A DNA stretch of 64,000 bases from Pedobacter panaciterrae (GCF_001636695.1 NZ_LGEL01000018.1:1-64000); one strand, 5' to 3'. Shown: positions 25,308 through 35,646, counted from the stretch's first letter. The notes: generated from the sequence alone by a model not told the origin. Numbers and translations are program-made.

Positions 25308-26234
25308 ATGCGGAAGAGGTTAAAATCCTTAATACTGATAATGATACTATGCTGCGCCACAGCAAAGCTTAAGGCTCAGCATAGTTTTGCTTTGAAGAAT
25401 GAACCTGCAATGAATAAATTCCAGGATTCATTAAGCATCCTTAGTGAAGAGACATTCAATGCAACCAGCAATTCTGAGCGGTATACTAAAAATGCTGCAT
25501 TTATAAAGACATTGGTCAATTCACTAAAAACACAGGGATCATTTGCTTATCCCTTTGATTCACTAAAGAAAATCACCATTCTTAAATCCCCTGATAATTC
25601 TTTCAGAATTTTTTCCTGGTATTTACCTCTTGATGATGGTTCTTACCGCTTTTTTGGCACTATACAAATGGCTACAAAAGACGGCAAGTTAAAAATGTTT
25701 CCTCTTATTGATGATACTGAAAATATCAAAGACACCAATCTCATTACAGGCAATAAAAACTGGTATGGTGCCCGGTATTATGAAATTGTACCCGTAATTA
25801 TGAACGGCAGGCAGCCTTACTACGTATTGATTGGCTGGAAAGGCAACAGCGCAAAGACCTCTAAAAAAGTAATTGATGTGCTTTCTTTTAATAAAGACCA
25901 ACAACCTCTTTTTGGTAAAGCTGTGTTTGAAGAAGCTAAAAGTACTGCAACGAAGAACAGGATAGTTTTTGAATACAACAAACAAAATACAATGACATTA
26001 ACGCTGGATAAGAATGTTAATATGATTGTGTTTGACCACCTTGCCCCCATTTCAGAAGAAATGACAGGAAACTTTGAATATTATGCATCCGATTTAAGTT
26101 TTGATGCGTATAAACTATTAAACGGAAGATTGAAGCTGGTAGAGAATATAGAATTAAAGAATGAGCCTAATGAGATGGATGACCTTTTTTCAGATCCAAA
26201 AGACAAGAAAATTAAGGCAATAAAGAAGCTTTAA
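25308..26234 (+). CDS. Secreted hypothetical protein, 308 aa
   Basis: A signal peptide is clear (residues 1-23, ending ATAKLKAQ). The mature part is a beta-rich soluble domain with no catalytic motif I recognise (FAYPFDSLKKITILKSPDNS, then FRIFSWYLPLDDGSYRFFG). It starts directly after the thiolase stop, so translation is probably coupled, although a functional link is not evident. Likely periplasmic, conserved in Bacteroidota by appearance, function unknown. Confidence 0.8.
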   Translation: MRKRLKSLILIMILCCATAKLKAQHSFALKNEPAMNKFQDSLSILSEETFNATSNSERYTKNAAFIKTLVNSLKTQGSFAYPFDSLKKITILKSPDNSFRIFSWYLPLDDGSYRFFGTIQMATKDGKLKMFPLIDDTENIKDTNLITGNKNWYGARYYEIVPVIMNGRQPYYVLIGWKGNSAKTSKKVIDVLSFNKDQQPLFGKAVFEEAKSTATKNRIVFEYNKQNTMTLTLDKNVNMIVFDHLAPISEEMTGNFEYYASDLSFDAYKLLNGRLKLVENIELKNEPNEMDDLFSDPKDKKIKAIKKL

Positions 26235-26469
26235 GTGTATTTAATACACCTTTGATGGAAATTAAAAATTTGGGAGTTTGCCATCATGTGCCTATCTTGC
26301 GCGATGCTTATTTTTACAAAAACTGGGAAAAGCACGATCAAGCAACATTACAAAACTCCGGCACAAAACATAGAATACTGATGTAAAACGCACATCAGGC
26401 TAACATAGCTATAGATTAATATAATTGAACTAACTGAACTTACTATAAATAACACACAAGAAAACTAAA

Positions 26470-28296
26470 ATGGATACAAAAAATTTGGATACGCCAAATA
26501 ACTTTTTTGAGAGTAAAGTGCTGGGGCATCCCGCTGGACTATTTGTTTTATTCTTCACAGAAATGTGGGAAAGATTTTCATATTATGGAATGCGGGCCCT
26601 ATTGGTCATGTTCTTTACAGCATCTGTTTTAGGAGATCATCCCGGCTGGGGTTGGCCACGTGAACATGCCATGTCGCTTTTTGGATCGTATACTGCTCTG
26701 GTATATCTATCCACTATGCTTGGCGGTTACTTTGCAGATAAATTAATTGGATTTAGATGGGCGGTAATTGTTGGGGCTTTATTGATGACCTTGGGTCATG
26801 GTTGCATGGCGGTAGAAACGCCATTTTTCATTTACCTTGGCCTTGGTCTATTGGTTTTTGGAACTGGTTTTTTCAAACCAAACATGACTTCAATAGTATC
26901 CTTAATGTACAAAGATCATCCTGAAAAGAAAGATGGTGCATATACCATTTTCTATATGGGCGTAAATGCTGGTGCATTTTTTGGAATATTATTATGTGGT
27001 TACCTGGGCGAAAAAGTTGGCTGGAGTATTGGTTTCGGATTAGCAGGAGTTTTCATGCTTTTCGGCTTATTACAGTTCTATTTCACTCAGAACATCTTTG
27101 GAGATATCGGCTTAAAACCCCTTAAAACAAGAGATATCGTAATCGAAAAAGATGATGTTGACAACAGGGTTCCATTTACTCCTTGGCAGGTTATCGTTGT
27201 TTTTCTTTGTTCTGCTTTAGGTTTAATCTGGGTTATTAATGATCCTATCTCCAAGATATCCCACGGATCAAGCAACCTGCTAAATTTCAATATCTTTGGG
27301 ATGGAAGGAACCAATTTCACGATATTATTAGCGCTTGGTCTGTTTCTGTTCTTATTGTTTTACAGACTAACAAAATATTCAAAGGTAACCAAGGAAAAAT
27401 TATACGCGGTTACCTTTTTTGCATTCTTAACCTTTTCATTTTTTGCTGTTTTTGAACAGGCACCTGGTACTTTAACCATCTTTGCCAGAGATTATACTGA
27501 TAGAATTCTTGTTGGTAATTCAAGTTTGATCTTCTTAATCGCCAACTCATTAATTGCTGTAGTTCCTTTAGGAATTATTACATGGGTTTTATTACTATTA
27601 TTTAAGCAGACCTTTAAAAAATATGGCTTAGCCAATATCATCCTAAGCATCAGCTTTGTGATCATATGGGTCATTACAATCTGGATGCTTGTTCGCGATT
27701 TTTATGGTGCAGGATTTTTAAACCTCTCAGATTCTACTCTGGCCTCACTTAAAATCGAGAAGGTCAAAGAAAGCCTTACTCAGATACCAGCCTCATGGTT
27801 TAGCGTACTCAACTCATTATTTATTATCACCTTAGCCCCATTGTTCTCGAAATGGTGGGAAAGCAGATATAATCCTGGTGCAAACGTTAAGTTTGGTATA
27901 GGGATGATTCTATTAGGACTAGGAATGGCATTTCTTGTTTTTGGAGCGAGAGATATTATACCTGGTGCAAAAACAGCCTCAGTAAGTATTTTTTGGCTGA
28001 TCATGGTATACCTTTTCCATACCATGGCTGAACTTTGCATCTCTCCCGTAGGTCTTTCTTATGTAAGTAAGCTAGTTCCTGCCAGAATGATTGCCTTTAT
28101 GTTTGGGGTATGGTACCTGGCAATTGCTATTGCTAATAAAGTTGCAGGGATACTTGGAGAAAACGCTGATAGAATTGCCTCTGAAAAAGGAATTAGCTAT
28201 TTCTTCTTAATCATAACCGGTGTTGCTGTTGCAATTGGAGTGATGTCGATCCTGTTAGCTCCGGTGATTAAAAAATTAATGCACGAAGTAAGATAA
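26470..28296 (+). CDS. POT-family proton-coupled peptide transporter
   Basis: A 608-residue major-facilitator protein of the POT/PTR2 family importing di- and tripeptides with protons. Signature motifs: the E-x-x-E-R-F/Y type start (FTEMWERFSYYGMRALLVMF) and the FFKPNMTSIVSLMY type PTR2 motif near residue 137. There are about 12-14 membrane helices, with a longer insert than its neighbour. Seventeen bases separate it from a second POT gene on the same strand, suggesting an operon of two paralogues that differ in length. Confidence 0.93.
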   Translation: MDTKNLDTPNNFFESKVLGHPAGLFVLFFTEMWERFSYYGMRALLVMFFTASVLGDHPGWGWPREHAMSLFGSYTALVYLSTMLGGYFADKLIGFRWAVIVGALLMTLGHGCMAVETPFFIYLGLGLLVFGTGFFKPNMTSIVSLMYKDHPEKKDGAYTIFYMGVNAGAFFGILLCGYLGEKVGWSIGFGLAGVFMLFGLLQFYFTQNIFGDIGLKPLKTRDIVIEKDDVDNRVPFTPWQVIVVFLCSALGLIWVINDPISKISHGSSNLLNFNIFGMEGTNFTILLALGLFLFLLFYRLTKYSKVTKEKLYAVTFFAFLTFSFFAVFEQAPGTLTIFARDYTDRILVGNSSLIFLIANSLIAVVPLGIITWVLLLLFKQTFKKYGLANIILSISFVIIWVITIWMLVRDFYGAGFLNLSDSTLASLKIEKVKESLTQIPASWFSVLNSLFIITLAPLFSKWWESRYNPGANVKFGIGMILLGLGMAFLVFGARDIIPGAKTASVSIFWLIMVYLFHTMAELCISPVGLSYVSKLVPARMIAFMFGVWYLAIAIANKVAGILGENADRIASEKGISYFFLIITGVAVAIGVMSILLAPVIKKLMHEVR

Positions 28297-28312
28297 GCTA
28301 ACTGAAATAACA

Positions 28313-29806
28313 ATGCAACATAACATTACGCTGGAAGAGATCCAGGACTTTAAGGGGAAATACCCAAAACAGCTTTGGGCTTTGTTTTTAGTGGAGATGT
28401 GGGAACGCTTTTGCTTTTATGGCATGAGGGGTATGCTCACCATTTTCATGATCGACAAAATCGTAGGTCTTGCACTTACAGATAAAGATGCCAATCTGCA
28501 ATACGCTGCTATTCAAGCATTCGTTTATGCTTTCACCTTCCTCGGTGGTATTTTTGCTGATAAAATCTTAGGTTTTAGAAAATCACTTTTCTTTGGTGGA
28601 ATGATCATGATCCTTGGCAATTTAATCATTGCTATCTCTCCAAAAGAGTTCTTTTATATTGGCATTACACTTTCAATTATCGGAACAGGTTTTTTCAAAC
28701 CAAACGTATCGTCGATGGTAGGCGATTTATATAAAGAGGGTGATGCCCGCCGGGATGCAGGCTACGGGATGTTCTATGCAGGTATCAATATTGGCGGTTT
28801 ACTTGGTGGTGCACTTTGTGTTTACCTTGGCAAATATGTTTCATGGAATTATGCCTTCCTTGCTGCTGCAATTGTTATGGCTTTAGGACTGGTAACCTTT
28901 CTCTTTACACAGAAAACTTTAGGCCCTATTGGTGATTCACCTTTAAAAAACATGGCCGTATCGAAGAAAAGAGCACGTGAAATTGGCGTTTACCTATTCT
29001 CCCTGATCTCTGTTCCATTGATTTTGATTATGGTTCAAAACACGCATTATACAGATTATTTCATGTATACCATTGCGCCCTTATCAATTATCTATTTCTT
29101 ATATGAGACATATAAAGTTAAGGACAGAAAATTTCAGATGAAATTGTTTGCCGCATTTATCTTTATCTTCTGCTATTTCTTGTTCAATGCCATTTACGAG
29201 CAAAGCGGTGGTTCACTGGCTCTTTTTGCAGAAAAAAACTTGTCGCACACCCTTTTATTCTTTAACATCGATCCTAACGTAGTAAACAACAGTTCTAATT
29301 CTTTATTCGTAATTATATTTAGTCCTTTAATTGGTTTATTGTGGTTATGGCTCGCTAAAAAGAAAATGGAACCAAACTCGATTATCAAATTTGGCATAGG
29401 GTTTCTATTCCTGGCAGCATCCTTTTATATCTTCTTTTACACTCGCTTTTTTGCCGATGCAAATGGTGTAACTTCATTAAATCTTTTCACACTGGGGTAT
29501 TTGGTCACAACCATTGGTGAACTTTGCTTAGGCCCGATCGGTATGTCGCTGGTTACGCAATTGTCACCTAAAAAATTAACAGGAATGATGATGGGTATGT
29601 GGTTTTTAGCAAGCGCATTCGGACAATTTGCCGCAGGAAAACTTGGTGCAGAGATGTCTGTAAGCGGAGATAATGTATCTTTGATTACCAAGCTGGAATC
29701 TTACACTTCAGGATATTATCAACTGGCTATTTATGCTGCTGTTGCCGGAGTTTTTTTGATCCTTTTCTCTCCTTTAATTAAGCGCTTAATGCAAGGAGTT
29801 AGTTAA
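28313..29806 (+). CDS. POT-family peptide transporter, second paralogue
   Basis: A 497-residue POT/PTR2 transporter. It shows the N-terminal EMWERFCFYGMRGMLTIF motif and GTGFFKPNVSSMVGDLY, with about 12-14 helices. It is shorter than the paralogue just upstream, which carries extra sequence in the middle and C-terminal half. An intrinsic terminator follows 24 bases after the stop, closing the two-gene unit. Substrate preference between the two cannot be read from the sequence. Confidence 0.93.
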   Translation: MQHNITLEEIQDFKGKYPKQLWALFLVEMWERFCFYGMRGMLTIFMIDKIVGLALTDKDANLQYAAIQAFVYAFTFLGGIFADKILGFRKSLFFGGMIMILGNLIIAISPKEFFYIGITLSIIGTGFFKPNVSSMVGDLYKEGDARRDAGYGMFYAGINIGGLLGGALCVYLGKYVSWNYAFLAAAIVMALGLVTFLFTQKTLGPIGDSPLKNMAVSKKRAREIGVYLFSLISVPLILIMVQNTHYTDYFMYTIAPLSIIYFLYETYKVKDRKFQMKLFAAFIFIFCYFLFNAIYEQSGGSLALFAEKNLSHTLLFFNIDPNVVNNSSNSLFVIIFSPLIGLLWLWLAKKKMEPNSIIKFGIGFLFLAASFYIFFYTRFFADANGVTSLNLFTLGYLVTTIGELCLGPIGMSLVTQLSPKKLTGMMMGMWFLASAFGQFAAGKLGAEMSVSGDNVSLITKLESYTSGYYQLAIYAAVAGVFLILFSPLIKRLMQGVS

Positions 29807-29830
29807 AATATGTTAATAGTATAAAATATG

Positions 29831-29863
29831 ACCTGTAACACTAATAGTGTTACAGGTTTTTTC
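29831..29863 (+). terminator. Intrinsic terminator after the POT genes
   Basis: ACCTGTAACACTA (29831-29843) pairs with TAGTGTTACAGGT (29845-29857), followed by a run of T. It closes the two-transporter unit. Confidence 0.85.
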
Positions 29864-29929
29864 ATTTTTAATGATTAATTTCGGCAAAAATCCGCAAGAT
29901 TAATTTATAAAAAACGGTAAATATTGAAC

Positions 29930-30661
29930 GTGTCAGACAGTCTAGTAATTATACCTACTTACAACGAAAAAGAGAATATTGAGAGAATCATCAGAAAGGT
30001 TTTTTCTTTGAACTACTTATTCGAAATATTAATTATTGATGATGGTTCCCCTGATGGCACGGCAGAAATAGTTAAAAGTCTCCAGCAAGAATATCCTGCA
30101 CTTCATTTAGAACAAAGAACAGGAAAACTTGGCCTTGGAACTGCTTATATCCATGGTTTCAGATGGGCACTGGCAAGAGCTCAATATCAATATATTTTCG
30201 AGATGGATGCAGATTTCTCACACAATCCGGATGATCTGACACGTCTACGTGAAGCCTGTGTTAATGGTGCAGATGTTGCTGTAGGCTCTCGCTATGTTAG
30301 AGGGGTTAATGTGGTAAACTGGCCCATGAGTAGGGTTCTAATGTCTTATTTTGCCTCTATGTATGTGCGTTTGATTACACGTATTGATATTCAGGATGCA
30401 ACTGCAGGCTTTAAATGCTACCGTCGGGAAGTACTAGCTACTATTCCATTAGATAAGATTAAATTTGTTGGCTATGCTTTCCAGATCGAAATGAAGTTTA
30501 CAGCCATTAAATACGGCTTTAAAGTAGAAGAAGTTCCAATTATATTTACTGATCGCACGGAGGGTACTTCAAAAATGAGTACCCGGATTTTCAGGGAAGC
30601 TTTTATTGGAGTAATCCAAATGAAGATATGGAGTTGGTTCAGAAAATACGACAGAGCTTAA
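29930..30661 (+). CDS. Polyprenol monophosphomannose synthase-like glycosyltransferase (GT2)
   Basis: A family 2 glycosyltransferase of about 243 residues resembling dolichyl/polyprenol-phosphate mannose synthase, which moves mannose from GDP-mannose to a lipid carrier. Motifs: VIIPTYNEKENI, IIDDGSPDGTAEIV, EMDADFSHNPDDL (DAD metal site), GSRYVRG, and DATAGFKCYRREVL. There are no C-terminal membrane helices. No ATG is available: GTG at 29930 gives the usual start MSDSLVIIPT; TTG at 29924 adds two residues. Lipid-linked mannose would fit O-mannosylation, and a GT117-type membrane protein is encoded at 54.4 kb. Confidence 0.9.
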   Translation: MSDSLVIIPTYNEKENIERIIRKVFSLNYLFEILIIDDGSPDGTAEIVKSLQQEYPALHLEQRTGKLGLGTAYIHGFRWALARAQYQYIFEMDADFSHNPDDLTRLREACVNGADVAVGSRYVRGVNVVNWPMSRVLMSYFASMYVRLITRIDIQDATAGFKCYRREVLATIPLDKIKFVGYAFQIEMKFTAIKYGFKVEEVPIIFTDRTEGTSKMSTRIFREAFIGVIQMKIWSWFRKYDRA

Positions 30662-30662
30662 T

Positions 30663-31178
30663 TTATTCTTCTTTTCTGGGTTTTCCATCACGCATCATAG
30701 TTCCAAAATCCCAATCTTTATCCATAGCTAAAACTATCTTTACAATTCTTTTGGTACGGGTAGCTTCTGTTTTAGCTGAATTAAGCCAATTAATATAATA
30801 GTTTTGATGCGACTTAGGTTGCTTTAAAAAATTTTTAAGCAGATGCGATTCATCAGAAAGGCAAACTTCCAGATCTTCTGGCATATCGATCTTAAAAGTT
30901 GTATCCTCTTCTAAAGAGAGTTCCAAAATTCCACCCAGATCTTTCTTAAGCTGCTTACGAATACCAGCATTTAAGGCTATAATGAAGCTTCCCTCTCCCA
31001 TTGGCACGAGAGATACCCCCTCAATTTCAATCTGATCTAAACGACCTTTAACCCGATAACTCCTTCTATAATCAGATTTAATCATATTGGCAACAGCAAG
31101 CGGAATAAAGATATAAGTCCAGCCTGTTTTTTCGCCCATTTCGGCAAAACGCTCTATTTCTGCTTTAAAAGTAACCAT
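30663..31178 (-). CDS. YdeI/OmpD-associated family protein with DUF1905 domain
   Basis: A protein of about 171 residues with a DUF1905 beta-barrel domain at the start (MVTFKAEIERFAEMGEKTG, then YIFIPLAVANMI, then GVSLVPMGEGSFIIALNAGI) and a C-terminal YdeI/OmdA-like helical part (LKQPKSHQNYYINWLNSAKT). Members are described as bacteriocin-protection or OmpD-associated proteins, but the biochemical role is unknown. Start set at the ATG at 31178; the frame allows ATG at 31202, adding eight hydrophobic residues not typical of the family. Confidence 0.85.
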   Translation of the reverse strand: MVTFKAEIERFAEMGEKTGWTYIFIPLAVANMIKSDYRRSYRVKGRLDQIEIEGVSLVPMGEGSFIIALNAGIRKQLKKDLGGILELSLEEDTTFKIDMPEDLEVCLSDESHLLKNFLKQPKSHQNYYINWLNSAKTEATRTKRIVKIVLAMDKDWDFGTMMRDGKPRKEE

Positions 31179-31236
31179 ACGTAGTTTAAAGATAAGGAAC
31201 AATTTAATATCAAAAAAGATATTCGATGCACTATAA

Positions 31237-31313
31237 GCAGGTTGTTTTTAGAGCGGTCGCTTTAAGCGGTCGTCTTAAGGAGGCAGACGTATTAAGGACG
31301 GTCGTCATCTCGA
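31237..31313. repeat. Decayed copy of the palindrome family edge with degenerate leader units (copy a)
   Basis: Contains about four degenerate units of the type AAGCGGTCGTCTT ending in GTCGTCATCTCGA (31301-31313), the left edge of the palindromic family, with no right arm. The arrangement, leader units running into GTCGTCATCTCG, is the same as at 53181-53375. It lies between two leftward genes. Confidence 0.6.
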
Positions 31314-31333
31314 TCAGTCACTTCAAAGCTACG

Positions 31334-32194
31334 TTAAAATTTCTCTTCTACTCCAAGTCCAAACAATGCAAAATCATATTTAACCGGATCCATAGGATCA
31401 AATCTAAGCAGTTCGTTTGTGAGTTCCACTGCTGTACGCCAATCCGTCTGCTTTCTTTCAATTAAGGCCAGTTTACGCGCTACCCGATCTACATGCACAT
31501 CACATGGACATACTAAATCTGAAGGCTTAATTGTATTCCAGATTCCAAAATCTACGCCCTTGTTATCCTTTCTCACCATCCACCTTAAAAACATATTTAA
31601 ACGCTTGCAAGTTGACTTTTGCATTGGCGAAGAAACATGCTTTATAGTTCTCCTTGGATAATCTGGAAGAGAAAAGAAATAAGACCTGAAATAATTAAGA
31701 GATCTTTCTGCTTTTGGCACCTGTTGGGTTAACTCCGGCAACATGCAACTTGAAGAAGCATACTTAGTATACCCATGCTGAATCTCATCAGTTAGAAAGT
31801 CACTTCTAAAGACATCCGAAGGAGATAAAAATGCAGTCTCAAGACTATCAAATTGTTGATAGTGCTGATTAAAAAAGGCCACGAAATACAAAAGATCAGT
31901 ATCGTTAAACGTTCTGTGCTTAAAGCCAAGTAACCGTTTCAAATCATCCTCACCATGATGCAGCATAAAATTATGCGGATCATTGTCCATCCGTGCAAAA
32001 AGCTCATTGCACTTATTAATGATGGTTTTTCGTTGTCCCCAAGCTAAAATTGCCGCAAAAAATGCGGCAATTTCGATATCTTGCTTTTTAGTATACTGGT
32101 GCGGAATACAGATAGGGTCATTTTGAATAAAGTTTGGTCGGTTATACTGATCAACCTTTACATCCAAAAATTCTTTGAGTTCTAAAAATTCCAA
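31334..32194 (-). CDS. TIGR02757/DUF2400 family protein
   Basis: A 286-residue conserved protein of unknown function (TIGR02757). It looks helical and resembles HhH-containing base-excision glycosylase-like proteins. Characteristic stretches: YNRPNFIQNDPICIPHQYT, FFAAILAWGQRKTIINKC, and near the end RWMVRKDNKGVDFGIW with DLVCPCDVHVDRVARKL. The tryptophan-rich and DVHVDRV motifs are typical of this family. It lies in a leftward series with copies of a palindromic repeat on both sides (31.3 and 32.25 kb). Confidence 0.88.
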   Translation of the reverse strand: MEFLELKEFLDVKVDQYNRPNFIQNDPICIPHQYTKKQDIEIAAFFAAILAWGQRKTIINKCNELFARMDNDPHNFMLHHGEDDLKRLLGFKHRTFNDTDLLYFVAFFNQHYQQFDSLETAFLSPSDVFRSDFLTDEIQHGYTKYASSSCMLPELTQQVPKAERSLNYFRSYFFSLPDYPRRTIKHVSSPMQKSTCKRLNMFLRWMVRKDNKGVDFGIWNTIKPSDLVCPCDVHVDRVARKLALIERKQTDWRTAVELTNELLRFDPMDPVKYDFALFGLGVEEKF

Positions 32195-32252
32195 GGTGTA
32201 ATGTTTAAAATAGCTTTATTAATTAAATTATGTAATCTAGGGATTTACAATA

Positions 32253-32307
32253 CGTCATCTCGAAATGAGGAACGATTGAGAGATCTCTCTCTTCTTTCGA
32301 GATGACG
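32253..32307. repeat. Palindromic repeat, diverged short form (copy b)
   Basis: CGTCATCTCGAAA (32253-32265) and TTTCGAGATGACG (32295-32307) form 13-bp perfect arms, with an inner GAGAGATCTCTC palindrome. Where other copies have CGACGA after CATCT, this copy has CGAAA in one arm and the matching TTTCG in the other, so the arms changed together. Lies between two leftward genes. Confidence 0.75.
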
Positions 32308-32330
32308 GAATGACGAGATGAAGGGGTGAA

Positions 32331-33470
32331 TTAACTTAACGCCTGCTCTAGGTCGGCAAGCAGATCATCAATATCCTCAACACCAACACTAAGGCGCAAC
32401 AGGTTATCTGTAACACCTACTTTCTCACGTTCCGCCTTAGGGATGGAACCGTGAGTCATTGTTGTTGGATGGTTAATTAACGATTCTACTCCCCCAAGAG
32501 ATTCTGCAAGTGTAAAAACTTTAAAAGAAGAAGCCACGCGGAATGTTTCCTGAAGATCAGCATCCTTTAAAGTTATAGATACCATCCCTCCAAAACCACG
32601 CATTTGTTTTTTCGCAATATCATGGTTAGGGTGATCTTCAAAGCCTGGCCAGTAGATCTTATCAATCTTTGGGTGATTTTTAAGATAACGCGCCACTTTT
32701 TCTCCGTTCTCACAATGCGCTTTCATTCTTAGATGAAGTGTTTTAATCCCTCTTAGCACTAAAAAAGCATCCTGAGGTCCCGGAGTTGCACCGCAAGCAT
32801 TGTAGATAAACCAAAGATCTTTATAAAGCTGGTCATCATTTACAAGCAAAGCACCCATTACCACATCAGAGTGTCCCCCAATGTATTTGGTTACAGAGTG
32901 CATTACAATATCCGCACCCAAATCCATTGGATTCTGTAAATAAGGAGATGCAAAAGTATTATCAACAGTAAGAATTAACTTGTGCTGTTTAGTAATTTTA
33001 GCAACCCCCTCAATGTCAATGATCCTCATTGTCGGATTGGTTGGTGTTTCTATCCAAACCAATTTAGTATTTTCATTGATGTGTGGCAGTATGTTTTCCG
33101 GTTTCGATAAATCCAGAAAATGAAACTTAATGCCATACTTTTCATAAACCTTGGTAAATATGCGATAAGAACCACCATAAAGATCGTTCCCGGTAATCAC
33201 CTCATCGCCAGGCTTCAACAACCTTAATACAGTATCTGTAGCGCCCATTCCGCTCGAAAAAGCCAGTCCATATTTAGCATTTTCTAATGCTGCCAAACAA
33301 TCTTCAAGTGCTTTACGAGTTGGATTAGTACCTCTCGAATATTCAAAACCCTTGTGGTCACCCGGCGATTTCTGCCAGTAAGTAGAAGTTTGATAAATCG
33401 GGGTCATCACTGCTCCTGTTGTAGGATCAGGCTCTTGTCCGGCGTGGATCGCTTTAGTTGCAAATTTCAT
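32331..33470 (-). CDS. Cystathionine gamma-synthase/lyase family PLP enzyme
   Basis: A 379-residue Cys/Met-metabolism PLP enzyme, acting on cystathionine or O-acylated homoserine in methionine/cysteine exchange. Motifs: YSRGTNPTRKALEDCLA, SSGMGATDTVL, VWIETPTNPTMRIIDI, TVDNTFASPYLQNP, and the PLP-lysine box SVTKYIGGHSDVVMG. Synthase and lyase members are hard to tell apart by sequence, so metB and metC/cgl remain open. Its ATG overlaps the stop of the upstream gene by 4 bases, so translation is coupled. Confidence 0.93.
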   Translation of the reverse strand: MKFATKAIHAGQEPDPTTGAVMTPIYQTSTYWQKSPGDHKGFEYSRGTNPTRKALEDCLAALENAKYGLAFSSGMGATDTVLRLLKPGDEVITGNDLYGGSYRIFTKVYEKYGIKFHFLDLSKPENILPHINENTKLVWIETPTNPTMRIIDIEGVAKITKQHKLILTVDNTFASPYLQNPMDLGADIVMHSVTKYIGGHSDVVMGALLVNDDQLYKDLWFIYNACGATPGPQDAFLVLRGIKTLHLRMKAHCENGEKVARYLKNHPKIDKIYWPGFEDHPNHDIAKKQMRGFGGMVSITLKDADLQETFRVASSFKVFTLAESLGGVESLINHPTTMTHGSIPKAEREKVGVTDNLLRLSVGVEDIDDLLADLEQALS

Positions 33471-34162
33471 ATATTATCGTTCTGCTCAATTTCTGATTTA
33501 AACTGGTAACCAAGGTTTTTACTGGTTGGATAACCGCTTGAAGCCAGCATTGATTGTTTTTGATTTAAAGTTACTTCTTTTATTTCTGCAAAAGGAGGTA
33601 ATAAAAGATCAGAGTCCAGACAGTGAAGAATAGACCGTTCTATAATATCTGTCAGCTTTTCTTCCGTTACAACGTTTTCAGCCATGCTTTGGTATAAGAA
33701 ATCTAGCGCTCCCTCTCCTTCAACCATAAAATGCTTTTCCTTGTTAACCAGTATGCGCGCAATTAGCGATCCTTCATCTGCCAATCTGTTATATTTCACA
33801 GAATCAGCAAGAAAATTATGGATGTAAATAGTTCCGCAATAGCTCAGAGACTCATCTTCCTTTATGTACTTTGTCTGGTATATGGAGTGTGTTTTATCAA
33901 AGGCAAATACATTGGTATGCATAGACACCATCAGCATATCACCTGAAAACTTAAGCTGACCTTCAAACTTACCACTTTCCTTAAAATGCACTTCAACAGA
34001 AGGATCTTTCGCTACATAATCCGTTTGCAACTTAACTGCAATTTTAGAAAGCTGGGTCTTCAGCAAACCGAAGACCTCAGTAGTGTTTCTAAATATCTTT
34101 TGTTTTAATGAAGCTTTACTTTCGAATTCGCTCAGTATTTTACCGTAGTTTTCAGTTTCCAT
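33467..34162 (-). CDS. Conserved hypothetical protein, 231 aa
   Basis: Function not recognised. A soluble 231-residue protein with a helical N-terminus (SKASLKQKIFRNTTEVFG), a beta-rich middle (VEVHFKESGKFEGQLKFSGD) and a helical end. No signal peptide, no catalytic motif. It lies between proS (11 bases after its stop) and the cystathionine enzyme (4-base overlap), so the three form one leftward operon. The conserved setting suggests a housekeeping role. Confidence 0.82.
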   Translation of the reverse strand: METENYGKILSEFESKASLKQKIFRNTTEVFGLLKTQLSKIAVKLQTDYVAKDPSVEVHFKESGKFEGQLKFSGDMLMVSMHTNVFAFDKTHSIYQTKYIKEDESLSYCGTIYIHNFLADSVKYNRLADEGSLIARILVNKEKHFMVEGEGALDFLYQSMAENVVTEEKLTDIIERSILHCLDSDLLLPPFAEIKEVTLNQKQSMLASSGYPTSKNLGYQFKSEIEQNDNI

Positions 34163-34173
34163 TCCATTAAAGT

Positions 34174-35646
34174 TTAGTATGCGCGTGCAAATAATACCCT
34201 TTGGGTAGATGGTTTACCTGAATAAATACAAACTCCCTCTTCCTGCTTATTATCTAATGGGATACACCTGATTGTTGCTTTGGTTTCCTCCTTAATTTTT
34301 TGCTCTGTCTCAGGTGTTCCGTCCCAATGCGCAGCAATAAATCCTGCTTTACCATCAAGCAATTCTTTAAACTCATCGTAAGAATTAGCCTCAGTGGTGT
34401 GCTCCGTTCTATAGTCAAAAGCTTTGTTGTAGATGTTTTCTTGAATCTCCTCTAAAAGTTGGGCAATATGAATTTCAAGTCCTTCCTGAATTACAGTTTG
34501 TTTCTCTCTGGTATCTCGTCTTGCAAGCTCAACTGTACCATTTTCCATATCTCTGCCACCAATTGCCAGACGAATTGGCACACCTTTAAGCTCATATTCA
34601 GCAAATTTAAAGCCCGGACGCTGTGTATCACGGTCGTCATATTTCACAGAAATCCCCAAACGCTTCAGTTTTGGCATTAATTCATCAACAAATGTTGAGA
34701 TCTTATTTAACTCCTCATCGCCTTTGTAAATAGGAACAATAACTACTTGTATTGGAGCTAATTTTGGAGGAAGCACCAAACCTGCATCATCACTATGTGC
34801 CATAATCAGCGCACCGATTAAACGTGTTGAAACACCCCATGAACTTGCCCAAACATGTTCTATTTTACCTTCTTTGTTGGTAAATTTCACATCAAATGCT
34901 TTAGCAAAATTTTGCCCAAGGAAGTGAGAGGTTCCAGCTTGCAATGCCTTTCCATCCTGCATTAAAGCCTCAATGCAATAAGTATCTAAGGCCCCTGCAA
35001 AGCGCTCATTAGGAGTTTTTACACCTTTTACTACAGGTAAGCCCATATAGTTTTCTGCAAAATCTGCATAAACATCAAGCATTTTTCTTGTTTCTCCAAT
35101 TGCCTCCTCAGATGTTGCATGAGCAGTATGTCCTTCCTGCCATAAAAACTCAGTAGTACGTAAAAATAAACGAGTACGCATTTCCCATCGTACAACATTT
35201 GCCCATTGATTTATTAACAAAGGAAGATCTCTGTAAGATTGAATCCACCCTCTATATGTATTCCAGATAATTGTTTCAGAAGTTGGCCTAACGATCAATT
35301 CTTCTTCCAGTTTAGCTGTTTCATCAACAATAATGTTTCCATTCCCGTCATTTTTCAGACGATAATGTGTCACAACGGCACATTCCGTCGCAAAACCTTC
35401 AACATGCGAAGCTTCCTTAGAAAAATATGACTTTGGAATGAATAACGGAAAATAAGCATTACTGTGTCCTGTGTCTTTAAATTTTTGGTCTAAAATCGAT
35501 TGCATCTTCTCCCAAATGGAGTATCCATAGGGTTTTATCACCATACATCCCTTAACGGATGAGTGTTCTGCCAGGTCAGCTTTTATAACAATGTCGTTAT
35601 ACCACTGGGAATAATCTTCGTTTTTACTTGTAATGCCTTTGCTCAT
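34174..35646 (-). CDS. proS: Prolyl-tRNA synthetase, archaeal/eukaryotic-type
   Basis: Charges tRNA-Pro with proline. The 490-residue protein is the short ProS (type 3) without the bacterial editing insertion. Class II motifs are visible: [19 protein letters not shown], then [20 protein letters not shown] (motif 2), then the anticodon-binding region and a C-terminal domain ending in a conserved Tyr (RVLFARAY). This type is usual in Bacteroidota. First gene of a leftward three-gene operon. Confidence 0.97.
   Translation of the reverse strand: MSKGITSKNEDYSQWYNDIVIKADLAEHSSVKGCMVIKPYGYSIWEKMQSILDQKFKDTGHSNAYFPLFIPKSYFSKEASHVEGFATECAVVTHYRLKNDGNGNIIVDETAKLEEELIVRPTSETIIWNTYRGWIQSYRDLPLLINQWANVVRWEMRTRLFLRTTEFLWQEGHTAHATSEEAIGETRKMLDVYADFAENYMGLPVVKGVKTPNERFAGALDTYCIEALMQDGKALQAGTSHFLGQNFAKAFDVKFTNKEGKIEHVWASSWGVSTRLIGALIMAHSDDAGLVLPPKLAPIQVVIVPIYKGDEELNKISTFVDELMPKLKRLGISVKYDDRDTQRPGFKFAEYELKGVPIRLAIGGRDMENGTVELARRDTREKQTVIQEGLEIHIAQLLEEIQENIYNKAFDYRTEHTTEANSYDEFKELLDGKAGFIAAHWDGTPETEQKIKEETKATIRCIPLDNKQEEGVCIYSGKPSTQRVLFARAY

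Noticed and set aside
26253-26385. 43-codon frame between the secreted protein and the first POT gene
   Set aside because: Short, no family and no ribosome-binding site; could be a gene remnant but cannot be supported.
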